From Deltaproteobacteria bacterium (GTDB lineage: Bacteria; Desulfobacterota_B; Binatia; UBA9968): 5,667 nt of DNA. The stretch lies in assembly GCA_022545745.1 (NCBI GenBank), contig JACZQL010000119.1:1-5667 (forward strand). Reading direction: 5' to 3'. The notes under the pieces were generated by a model. It did not search any database. It was not told where the DNA came from and saw only the letters and a list, made by a program, of their open reading frames with translations. The translations under genes and the position numbers were made by a program. The stretch's first letter is position 1; the number at the start of each line of letters is the position of its first letter. Positions 1-5,529 of the stretch are shown here, piece by piece.

Positions 1-30
1 GAATTCGAGACCCACAGGTAGGTGGCCCTG

Positions 31-46
31 GGCTTTTTAAAAAGCC
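31..46. repeat. 16-bp perfect palindrome GGCTTTTTAAAAAGCC
   Basis: Both halves are exact reverse complements. As RNA it can fold into a 6-bp stem (GGCTTT/AAAGCC) with a TTAA loop. No U-tract follows on either strand, so it is not a standard intrinsic terminator. It could be a protein-binding site or a weak terminator of a gene lying left of the window. The palindrome is read directly; its role is unknown. Confidence 0.6.
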
Positions 47-244
47 TTCTACGCCTAATAGCCCCCGTTTTTCATTTCAGTGTCGTGAGAATATGTGGCT
101 ATTGCCGAAGCTTGTGGGGCCAAGCATAGAAGAGGTAAATACAGTTGAGCTTGGTGACTGAATGGAAGGGAATCCTCTTTTGGGGGACGAAGGTGTTGTG
201 ATGAACGTGATCATTGAATCGTACATGCCGTGCCAGAATATTAT

Positions 245-250
245 GGAGGT
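245..250 (+). promoter_or_regulatory. Shine-Dalgarno GGAGGT for the NirK-like gene
   Basis: GGAGGT lies nine bases before the ATG at 260. This decides the start in favour of ATG 260 over the in-frame GTG at 230, which would add ten residues before the charged start of the signal peptide. Confidence 0.8.
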
Positions 251-259
251 TATAACGCC

Positions 260-1327
260 ATGCATCAAAGACGGGATCATACCCTAGGAAACCTCATTCT
301 CGTTTTTTGTGGACTTATCTTATCGGCAGGTCCCTGCTTAGGAGCCGAACAGCGTATCGAGGCTCAGCTCACGACAGCCCCTGCCGTTCCTCCCGCAACC
401 GGCCGGTCCACTCCCGCCCATGTCATTGTTGAGCTTGAAGCCAAGGAATTTGTGGGTACGCTTGAACGAGCTGATATTGGAGCCGATGAATTACCCGAAA
501 CCTTTCTTCCCGAGCCAGAACGCCTGCTCCACGATGTCAAGTATCGGTATTGGAGTTTTAACGGGACCGTGCCTGGCCCCATGATTCGGGTCCGGGCTGG
601 TGACACGGTTGAGCTGCATCTAAAAAATTCCAGAACCAGCAGGTATCCCCATAACATCGCCCTTCAGCCCGTCAACGGTCCTGGGGGCGGAGCCTTCATA
701 AGCCTCATTGCCCCAGGCCAAAGCGTGGTGTTCTCCTTTAAGGCCATGTCAGCAGGCCTCTATATGTATCACTGTGCCTCACCCATTCCTGGAATTCCGG
801 CCCACGTGGCCAATGGCATGTATGGCTTGATTTTGGTTGAACCTTCCAAAGGCTTGTCCAAAGTGGATAGAGAGTATTTCGTGGTCCAGAGTGAATTCTT
901 TATCAAACCAACTCAAATTGAAGGTGAGTTCGAGTTGTATATCCAAAAAGGAATGGCCGGGCAGCCGGACTACGTTGTGTTTAACGGGGAGAAATGGGCG
1001 CTTACGGGTGAGCGAGCTCTCACCGCCAATGTGGGGGAAACCGTGAGGCTCTATTTTGGAAATATGGGGCCAAGCCAGCCATCCTCGTTCCATATCCTGG
1101 GCGAGGTATTCGACAGGGTCTATGTCAATGGAACCGTCCATCGCAATGTGGCGACCATCCTGGTTCCGGTTGGTGGAACGGCCATTGCGGAATTCAAAGT
1201 CGATGTCCCTGGACAGGCACTCCTCATTGACAACGCCATTTTTAATGTGGCGAAAGGCGCGGTGGGCGTTCTATCGATAAAGGGTTCCGAGCAGCCGGCT
1301 ATTTTCAAGAGCATCAGTAAACCCTAG
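260..1327 (+). CDS. NirK-like two-domain cupredoxin, type 2 Cu site degenerate
   Basis: The 355-residue product starts with a signal peptide: basic MHQRRDH, a hydrophobic core at about residues 12-27, and cleavage probably near residues 28-30. It is therefore likely periplasmic. Two cupredoxin domains follow, at about 90-195 and 205-342, in the copper nitrite reductase arrangement, including the TVPGP and LTANVGETV motifs. Type 1 copper ligands are all present: His131, Cys172, His182 and Met187. Of the type 2 ligands only the His next to Cys (His171) remains. The position of AfNiR His100 is Gln136, that of His306 is Asp324, and that of the catalytic Asp98 is Ala134. The catalytic His255 equivalent (His278) is kept, and Ile257 is Leu280. 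Motif alignment was done by eye. I infer a blue-copper electron-transfer protein or altered oxidoreductase rather than a normal nitrite reductase. The gene is followed two bases later by the COQ4-like gene. It will probably be auto-annotated as multicopper oxidase or NirK. Confidence 0.85.
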   Translation: MHQRRDHTLGNLILVFCGLILSAGPCLGAEQRIEAQLTTAPAVPPATGRSTPAHVIVELEAKEFVGTLERADIGADELPETFLPEPERLLHDVKYRYWSFNGTVPGPMIRVRAGDTVELHLKNSRTSRYPHNIALQPVNGPGGGAFISLIAPGQSVVFSFKAMSAGLYMYHCASPIPGIPAHVANGMYGLILVEPSKGLSKVDREYFVVQSEFFIKPTQIEGEFELYIQKGMAGQPDYVVFNGEKWALTGERALTANVGETVRLYFGNMGPSQPSSFHILGEVFDRVYVNGTVHRNVATILVPVGGTAIAEFKVDVPGQALLIDNAIFNVAKGAVGVLSIKGSEQPAIFKSISKP

Positions 1328-1329
1328 CA

Positions 1330-1794
1330 TTGAAGCACAAACGGTTTCGCTATCAACACCCCGGCTCCACACTGACGTTGAGGGAAGGGCTGCGAGAATA
1401 CCGGCAGGGGCATCCCCACCTCCTTAAAGAGTCTGAGGTAGGCGAGGAGACCGCAGAACTTTTTCATTCTCATGATATCTGCCACGTCGTCTTTGGCTTG
1501 GATACCACCCTTGACGACGAAACGCTTGCCGATACCTGGACGATTTTAGGTACGACCGTGCCCTTCCGCACCTATCTGGGCTATATGAAGCAGGAGGAAG
1601 CGAAAAATATTTTGAAAGAAGCTGGGGTGAAAAGTCTTGTCGTGGGATTTCTGCGGGCGTTACCCAAAATAGTGTTGGTGTGGTACTACGCTCGAAAAAT
1701 GACTCATAAGTGGCCCTGGAAGGATCACGAAAAGTATCTGGATATGCCACTTCATCAAATTCGAACTCAATTTAATATCCGGATTCTTGAATGA
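1330..1794 (+). CDS. COQ4-family protein
   Basis: This 154-residue product carries His48-Asp49-x-x-His52 followed by eleven residues and Glu64, the metal-binding HDxxH-x11-E signature of the COQ4 family. In eukaryotes COQ4 acts in ubiquinone synthesis as a metal-binding, lipid-associated protein. The second half has a hydrophobic stretch (about 103-120, with LVVGFLRALP) rather than a clear membrane helix. The length is short for the family but both ends look natural, and the C-terminus (MPLHQIRTQFNIRILE) precedes the insertion sequence. The start is TTG at 1330: an in-frame stop at 1318-1320 leaves no upstream start, and the next in-frame candidate (TTG 1378) loses conserved-looking sequence. 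No good ribosome-binding site is seen, so expression probably depends on translational coupling to the cupredoxin gene, whose stop ends at 1327. The substrate is unknown; a role in quinone metabolism is inferred from the family only. Confidence 0.75.
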   Translation: MKHKRFRYQHPGSTLTLREGLREYRQGHPHLLKESEVGEETAELFHSHDICHVVFGLDTTLDDETLADTWTILGTTVPFRTYLGYMKQEEAKNILKEAGVKSLVVGFLRALPKIVLVWYYARKMTHKWPWKDHEKYLDMPLHQIRTQFNIRILE

Positions 1795-1801
1795 TAGGGG
1801 G

Positions 1802-1828
1802 CTTGAGTTCAACTAGTCGTTGCAACAC
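1802..1828 (+). repeat. Left terminal inverted repeat of the IS30 element
   Basis: It begins CTTGAGTTCAACT and ends TGCAACAC. It pairs with 3005-3031 in reverse complement with three mismatches. The transposase stop codon (1809-1811 on the - strand) lies inside this repeat. Confidence 0.85.
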
Positions 1829-2969
1829 TAGCTCGAAGTTTCTCCGCTGGTGTCTGAAATGCCAAGGTCTTTCGCGGGCGTTGATTCAACTGTAACGCCA
1901 CGTTGTCCAAGTCCGGCTGTGAGTACCCCGAGAGATCCGTACCTTTTGGGAAATACTGCCGGAGCAGGCGGTTGGTATTTTCATTCGTCCCGCGTTGCCA
2001 CGGGCTGTGCGGATCACAGAAGTAGACGGTCACGTTGGTGGCCACGGTAAATTGCTTGTGATGGGCCATCTCCATCCCCCGGTCCCAGGTCAATGAGCAG
2101 CGCAGTGCGGAGGGCAACCGGCGCACTTGTTGAATCAGTGCGGCCACCACGCTGGCTGTGTCCTTGCCCGGCACTTTCACGAGCATGGTAAAGCGTGATT
2201 GCCGCTCTACGAGCGTGGCCATATGGGTGTTCTTCGAACCGGTAATCAAACCCCCTTCCCAATGACCAGGAATCGCGCGATCGTTCGCATCCGCTGGGCG
2301 TTCTCGTATGGAGACCCCATCCACGATCTGTCCACGTGGCTGGCCTTCGGTGCGGGCGCTCTTTGAGCGCCTCATCATCCGTCGCGATCTCAGATGCCTC
2401 GTCAGTTCCTTCTTGAGGACCCCGCGGGCCTGAATGAAGAGGCTCCGGTAGATGGTTTCGTGGGACACATGCATACGGTCATCATCGGGGAATTTCCGCA
2501 TCAGCCATCCCGAAATTTGTTCGGGAGACCAATCCAGACTGAGCTTGTGCGCCACAATTCTCCGCAGTATGGGGTGAACGGCCAGCCGACACGGTTTGGG
2601 GCGGCGAGCCTGTTCCCACGCCGCTCCGTCGGCTACAGCGGCGCGATAGCGGCTTCGACCGCCATGGCGCACAATTTCGCGACTCACCGTCGAGGGAGCT
2701 CTCCCGATCCGAGCGGCTATCTGCCGGATTGACAGGGCTGCGGCAATGCCACGAGAAATTTCTTCGCGCTCAGCCAGCGTCAGGGCGCGGCACGAACGCC
2801 GTCGGGGGAGTGAAATAATCCCGCCATTGGAAGAGACGACCCGGTGTATCGACCCCGCATGCTTGCCAAGGGCTCGACCAATATCGCTCAAGGATTGTCC
2901 GTTTTTCCACTGTTGCCACACATCCCCTTTTTGGGTAGTCGAAAGTCCTGGACGCCCTAATTGTGCCAT
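1809..2969 (-). CDS. IS30-family transposase with first catalytic Asp replaced by Gly
   Basis: The protein would catalyse cut-and-paste movement of the element. Start ATG at 2969 is chosen because GGAGGG (2978-2983) sits eight bases upstream; a TTG at 2990 would add seven residues. From ATG 2969 it is 386 residues. Two helix-turn-helix segments come first, at about residues 13-45 and 62-100, the second being the IS30 type (AEREEISRGIAA, STVSREI). A DDE integrase domain follows from about 225. The second Asp (WDRGMEMA, residue 296) and the Glu (GTNENTN, residue 330) are present, 33 residues apart. The canonical HWEGD motif instead reads HWEGG, so the first catalytic Asp is Gly240. The codon is GGT at 2250-2252 (complement), one transition away from GAT. 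No frameshift or internal stop is present. The enzyme is expected to be catalytically dead, though it may still bind the repeats. Confidence 0.9.
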   Translation of the reverse strand: MAQLGRPGLSTTQKGDVWQQWKNGQSLSDIGRALGKHAGSIHRVVSSNGGIISLPRRRSCRALTLAEREEISRGIAAALSIRQIAARIGRAPSTVSREIVRHGGRSRYRAAVADGAAWEQARRPKPCRLAVHPILRRIVAHKLSLDWSPEQISGWLMRKFPDDDRMHVSHETIYRSLFIQARGVLKKELTRHLRSRRMMRRSKSARTEGQPRGQIVDGVSIRERPADANDRAIPGHWEGGLITGSKNTHMATLVERQSRFTMLVKVPGKDTASVVAALIQQVRRLPSALRCSLTWDRGMEMAHHKQFTVATNVTVYFCDPHSPWQRGTNENTNRLLRQYFPKGTDLSGYSQPDLDNVALQLNQRPRKTLAFQTPAEKLRASVATTS

Positions 2970-2977
2970 AACCAACA

Positions 2978-2983
2978 CCCTCC
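2978..2983 (-). promoter_or_regulatory. Shine-Dalgarno GGAGGG of the IS30 transposase
   Basis: On the - strand GGAGGG precedes ATG 2969 by eight bases, and it supports that start over TTG 2990. Confidence 0.7.
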
Positions 2984-3004
2984 ATATCAATATTGGTACG
3001 AATG

Positions 3005-3031
3005 GTGTTGCATTGACCAGTTGAACTCAAG
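3005..3031 (-). repeat. Right terminal inverted repeat of the IS30 element
   Basis: It begins GTGTTGCA and ends AGTTGAACTCAAG, the reverse complement of the left end apart from three bases. It carries an outward-facing TTGACC (3013-3018) resembling a -35 box, but no good -10 follows at 16-18 bases. Confidence 0.85.
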
Positions 3032-3061
3032 ACGGCCTTCTTTGCCAGCGAGTCGCCATGA
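3032..3061 (+). pseudogene. Remnant of IS3 OrfA C-terminus
   Basis: In this frame the bases read (K)TAFFASESP then TGA at 3059-3061, matching the usual end of IS3-group OrfA (LKK.xAFFA.ES). The TGA overlaps the OrfB ATG as ATGA, the standard OrfA/OrfB junction. All upstream OrfA sequence, including the helix-turn-helix and the frameshift site needed for the OrfAB fusion transposase, is replaced by the IS30 element. Confidence 0.75.
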
Positions 3062-3927
3062 GGTATCGGGTTATCCAGCGCGAGAAGGTGATGTATCCGC
3101 TGACCCTGCTCTGCCACGTCTTGCAGGTGAGTCGGAGTGGGTATTATGCCTTTGTGAACCGGGACTGTGCGGGACCGGAAGCGGGACCAGATCCGGCGGT
3201 GCTCGCTGCCGTGCGGCGCCTGCATCAGGCGTCCCGGCGGACCTATGGGCAACGGCGTCTGAGCTACGCGTTGCAGGTCGAAGGCTACCAGGTGGGGCGG
3301 TGTCGGACCCGCACGTTGATGCGGCAAGCCAGGGTGAGTGTCCGGCGGCAGCGCCGCGGGGTGCCGCAGACCACGGACAGTCGCCATGCCTCGCCGGTCG
3401 CCCCGAATCTCCTGAATCGGCAATTTACTGTCGAGGTGCCCAATCGCGTGTGGGGCAGTGACATCACGTATCTCCCGACGCAAGAGGGCTGGCTGTATCT
3501 GGCAATCGTGGTGGACCTGTTTTCCCGCAAGGTGGTCGGGTGGGCCTTGGCCGCCACGATGGAGACCTCGTTGGTAGAGGCTGCGTTGGAGATGGCCATT
3601 GGTCGTCGGCAGCCCCCGCCTGGGCTGCTGCATCATTCGGATCGAGGCAGTCAGTATGCCAGCCAGGCCTATCAAACCTTACTGCAGCGCCATCAGATGC
3701 GGGGGAGCATGAGTCGGAAAGGGAATTGTTGGGACAATGCGGTGGTCGAACGCGTGTTCGGCAGTCTGAAACGCGAAGGGCTCTCGGATCAACCGCCGGA
3801 GACGCACGCCACGGCGAAAGCCGCCACGATTGAGTATTTTGAGATGTTTTATAATAGTCACCGTCGGCATTCCACGTTGGGCTACCTGAGTCCCAATGCC
3901 TTTGAAGCCCAGGTCAAGGTAGCCTAA
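3058..3927 (+). CDS. IS3-family transposase OrfB
   Basis: The 289-residue product is the catalytic half of an IS3-type transposase. It opens with the typical OrfB start (MRYRVI... VSRSGYYAF), then a helix-turn-helix-like segment at about 45-90 (RTYGQRRL), then the rve integrase core from about 126. The catalytic triad is intact: Asp135 (VWGSDITYLP), Asp195 (HHSDRGSQYAS) and Glu231 (WDNAVVERVFGSLK), with the usual 35 residues between the second Asp and Glu and Lys238 seven after Glu. It ends with the common NSHRRHSTLGYLSP block. Start ATG 3058 overlaps the OrfA stop. OrfB normally works as part of an OrfAB fusion made by programmed frameshifting; with OrfA gone this copy probably cannot be translated efficiently or act on its own ends. 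The reading frame itself shows no damage, so the truncation is probably recent. Confidence 0.93.
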   Translation: MRYRVIQREKVMYPLTLLCHVLQVSRSGYYAFVNRDCAGPEAGPDPAVLAAVRRLHQASRRTYGQRRLSYALQVEGYQVGRCRTRTLMRQARVSVRRQRRGVPQTTDSRHASPVAPNLLNRQFTVEVPNRVWGSDITYLPTQEGWLYLAIVVDLFSRKVVGWALAATMETSLVEAALEMAIGRRQPPPGLLHHSDRGSQYASQAYQTLLQRHQMRGSMSRKGNCWDNAVVERVFGSLKREGLSDQPPETHATAKAATIEYFEMFYNSHRRHSTLGYLSPNAFEAQVKVA

Positions 3928-3933
3928 AAGGAG

Positions 3934-3962
3934 GGTGAATGGGAAAATGGGGGGAGCCCTCA
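3934..3962 (+). repeat. Possible right terminal repeat of the IS3 element
   Basis: The segment (AATGGGAAAATGGGGGGAG then CCCTCA) resembles IS3-family right ends, which tend to carry a G-rich run and finish in TCA. The left partner has been lost, so the match cannot be confirmed within the window, and the precise end is uncertain. Confidence 0.4.
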
Positions 3963-4058
3963 AGTATAGACCACAGGAAGATCGTTGAATGTGGGGCAAC
4001 CTCGAAGGGAAATTTTTCTGGCCACCAGCGGAAAATCAAGCCGACAGCTCGGGACAAC

Positions 4059-4072
4059 GGAAGGATCCTTCC
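4059..4072. repeat. 14-bp perfect palindrome GGAAGGATCCTTCC
   Basis: The two halves are exact reverse complements. It is not next to a recognised gene start, and its role is unknown. Confidence 0.5.
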
Positions 4073-4456
4073 AGTGAGCCAAGCGGACTTAACCTGGTGT
4101 CCGTTTTCATTGAACCACTACAGCTTGACTGGCGAAGCCTCCCAATGAGCGTCCTCCCGGTCTTCGAAGAGGATTTCTTCAGAAGATGGAACCTGCCTGT
4201 CTTTTCGGAGTCTTCCTCCCGACCTGGCGCCAAAAGTCTGCAGAATGCCGGAGCCTCGCGTGGGCTCTTATCCTGGGCTATAAATCCCCTGCAAAACCGG
4301 AAGGTGAGCACCGTGCCCTATCAGAAAGTCCGCAGGTCTTCTTCCGTGAGATCACCTATGTTGAACAATTGAATTGGATATAATCCTCCCCTTTGCCTCT
4401 TGGGCAAAAATGCTTTTCATTGTGGTTGAGGAGGAGCTATTCTGGTGATTTGCCAA

Positions 4457-4467
4457 GGACAGTCCCC
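4457..4467 (+). repeat. REP-like unit GGACAGTCCCC
   Basis: This 11-base unit recurs exactly at 5473-5483, about 1 kb away, and contains the small inverted repeat GGAC-A-GTCC. Such sequences resemble the GGGGACAGTCCCC type of repetitive extragenic palindrome. The identity as a REP is inferred. Confidence 0.4.
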
Positions 4468-4721
4468 GTTCGTGTTTTTCTTCTTATGTTGTGTCGAATT
4501 AAGTTTTGTCGAATTCGTGCCGATTGATACTCTTACCGGTACGAGTTCATGAATGGAACTCTATTCTCCGGCGGGAGGGAAATTGCCCAATAGGACAGTA
4601 CCTTCATCGGTTTGCCCAAGATATTTGCAGGTGCAGGTGGATTTGGACTCTTAACCGCTCGCAAAAATGGTTTCCTGGCTTACCTTCCGATGGATCAATC
4701 TTTTTCTTCTGGTGGCAAAAC

Positions 4722-5138
4722 ATGAAAGATGAGACCCATTCCAAGACAGGGTTGAGCAAAGGGGGAGAACGTGCGGGGGTACGTGTTCAGGTGCCCATCG
4801 GCCTCGACGTAGAGGCAGGGCTTGCGATCGAGGAAGAGCAATTCTTAGCGGCCAAAGTGGTTGATCTCAGCCTTCAGGGCGTTCTCCTGACATTGCCCCG
4901 AGAAAAGGTTTCACTCTATCAGGTTAAACAAAAAGTCCAGGTCAAGCTCTCCGTTGGGGAGGATGAAATTTACGTCGACGGGGTGGTGCGGCATTTACGG
5001 GAGAATCGGGTGGGAGTCTTCTTTTCTGTGATCACCTCAGGAGATGCCAGAGTTGCTGAAAGGGTTTTAAGTCGGATGGTTCGAACCCTCGAGCGGAAAC
5101 ACCTCAGGCTAAAAGCCATGAATTTTTCTTTGTCCTAA
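4722..5138 (+). CDS. PilZ-domain protein (c-di-GMP receptor)
   Basis: This 138-residue protein is a single PilZ domain. The c-di-GMP-binding signatures are both present: Arg17-x-x-x-Arg21 (RAGVR) and Asp48-x-Ser50-x-x-Gly53 (DLSLQG), followed by the expected beta-rich segment to about residue 110 and a basic helical tail (RMVRTLERKHLRLKA). PilZ proteins bind cyclic di-GMP and alter motility, exopolysaccharide or other targets by contact; the partner here is unknown. ATG 4722 is chosen because it lies just before the domain with GGTGG six bases upstream. The frame stays open back to a TTG at 4506, but that extension (Cys/Trp-rich, no RBS) does not look like protein. No signal peptide or membrane segment is seen, so it is likely cytoplasmic. 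It is monocistronic, with no visible terminator hairpin immediately downstream. Confidence 0.85.
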   Translation: MKDETHSKTGLSKGGERAGVRVQVPIGLDVEAGLAIEEEQFLAAKVVDLSLQGVLLTLPREKVSLYQVKQKVQVKLSVGEDEIYVDGVVRHLRENRVGVFFSVITSGDARVAERVLSRMVRTLERKHLRLKAMNFSLS

Positions 5139-5379
5139 CTTTTGCCCTCAATTTCACTCCCCTCTTTTTCATTTCGACTCACTTCCGGTTTTGTGTTCAT
5201 TCCCCACAAGTTCTTGACTTTGAACGTGTCCCCATGGGGGAATAGCACCCTTTGTTCTTTTCAGTTCGCCATGGCCCCTCGGATCACCCATGCATGAGAA
5301 AAATGCCCCGTTCCTTACTGCCCCCCGTTTTGGGGGAGACTTCCCCGCACGTCGAAGTGCGTCGGCGCATAGACACAGG

Positions 5380-5447
5380 GCCGAAGCTCCGATTTCGCAT
5401 GCGGGAGCAAAAGCCCTTCGGAGATGAAAACGGAGACAGGCTTCGGC
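5380..5447 (+). repeat. Nested inverted repeats with alternative pairings
   Basis: GCCGAAGC (5380-5387) is the exact reverse complement of GCTTCGGC (5440-5447). Its CCGAAG part can instead pair with CTTCGG (5416-5421), and CTCCGA (5387-5392) with TCGGAG (5418-5423). The competing stems are seen directly; whether they regulate anything is unknown. Confidence 0.4.
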
Positions 5448-5453
5448 ACAGAA

Positions 5454-5483
5454 GGGGAACAGTCCCTGATCTGGACAGTCCCC
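5454..5483 (+). repeat. Pair of REP-like GGGGAACAGTCCC / GGACAGTCCCC units
   Basis: Two related units stand in direct orientation at 5454-5466 and 5473-5483, the second identical to the copy at 4457-4467. Each has a short self-complementary core (GGGGA/TCCCT, GGAC/GTCC). The second GGACAG can also pair with CTGTCC at 5492-5497. The arrangement resembles extragenic palindromic repeats. Confidence 0.45.
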
Positions 5484-5529
5484 ACTGGTGCCTGTCCTCA
5501 TTTTCTGAACAGTTAAGGCAGTGTCAAGA

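Larger units (their letters stand above)
1..259. other. Upstream leader region, no gene recognised
   Basis: I see no convincing coding sequence here. The stretch contains a 16-bp perfect palindrome (31-46), AT-rich and T-rich patches, and the ribosome-binding site of the cupredoxin gene. No -35/-10 pair with good consensus and spacing was found, so the operon promoter is probably here but cannot be placed. Confidence 0.5.
1802..3031 (-). mobile_element. IS30-family insertion sequence, complete but probably inactive
   Basis: The element of about 1,230 bp is bounded by 27-bp inverted repeats matching at 24 positions and contains one transposase gene filling nearly all of it. It begins seven bases after the COQ4-like stop codon. 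The flanks (GGG on the left, ACG on the right) show no 2-3 bp target duplication, although IS30 elements usually make one. Combined with the severed IS3 element on the right, this points to a deletion or recombination at the left edge after insertion. Exact ends could shift by a base or two. Confidence 0.85.
3032..3962 (+). mobile_element. IS3-family element, 5' end missing
   Basis: This holds the tail of OrfA, complete OrfB and a possible right end. The left terminal repeat and about 90% of OrfA are absent: the sequence switches directly to the IS30 right end at 3031/3032, and nothing of the IS3 element appears left of the IS30 element at 1795-1801. The fragment is visibly more GC-rich than the operon on the left. 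Without OrfA and the left end it cannot move by itself. The right boundary is an estimate. Confidence 0.7.
3963..4721. other. About 760 bp without a convincing gene
   Basis: Several open frames of 65-130 residues cross this stretch on both strands, but their translations are rich in Ser, Arg, Trp and Cys, have no recognisable domain and lack good ribosome-binding sites. Visible elements are a 14-bp palindrome (4059-4072), two adjacent TCTTC/GAAGA inverted repeats (4161-4170 and 4176-4186), a 6-bp stem TTTGCC/GGCAAA (4392-4408), one GGACAGTCCCC unit (4457-4467), and a direct repeat GTCGAATT at 4493-4500 and 4508-4515. It may be a decayed region next to the insertion sequences plus the PilZ leader. 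Confidence 0.5.
5139..5529. other. Non-coding, hairpin-rich intergenic region
   Basis: No gene is recognised across these 391 bases. The first part (to about 5200) is T/C-rich. After that come several short palindromes: CCCCATGGGG (5230-5239), CCCCC-GTTTT-GGGGG (5322-5336), CGCAC/GTGCG (5346-5361), CGCATGCG (5396-5403), GCCGAAGC/GCTTCGGC (5380-5447) and the GGACAGTCCC-type repeats (5454-5483). None is followed by a clear U-tract. Promoter and leader of the ROK kinase gene should lie here. Confidence 0.55.

Noticed and set aside
1..21. Possible end of an upstream gene (frame reading EFETHR then TAG)
   Set aside because: Six residues cannot support a call.
2961..3461. 166-codon + strand open frame starting inside the IS30 element
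   Set aside because: It reads OrfB in the wrong frame (Gly/Ala/Arg-rich) and crosses the mobile element junction.
2770..3675. 301-codon open frame on the - strand spanning the IS30/IS3 junction
   Set aside because: It overlaps the IS30 transposase and OrfB, both with clear catalytic motifs in other frames. Its translation is Pro/His/Arg-rich with no domain, as expected from an antisense shadow of GC-rich genes.
3989..4372. 127-codon + strand frame in the gene-poor region
   Set aside because: Low-complexity Ser/Arg composition, no domain, no ribosome-binding site, and overlapping frames of similar quality exist on the other strand.
4379..4384. Perfect TATAAT -10 box
   Set aside because: The nearest TTGAAC (4361-4366) is only 12 bases away, too close for a sigma-70 promoter, and the hexamer is more than 300 bases from the next gene.
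4506..4721. 72-residue N-terminal extension of the PilZ protein from TTG 4506
   Set aside because: The extension is Cys/Trp/Arg-rich with no family resemblance and no ribosome-binding site, whereas ATG 4722 has one and starts just before the domain.
5322..5336. CCCCC-GTTTT-GGGGG hairpin as a terminator
   Set aside because: It is followed by AGAC rather than a U-tract on the + strand, and the PilZ stop is about 180 bases upstream. It is recorded only as a palindrome.
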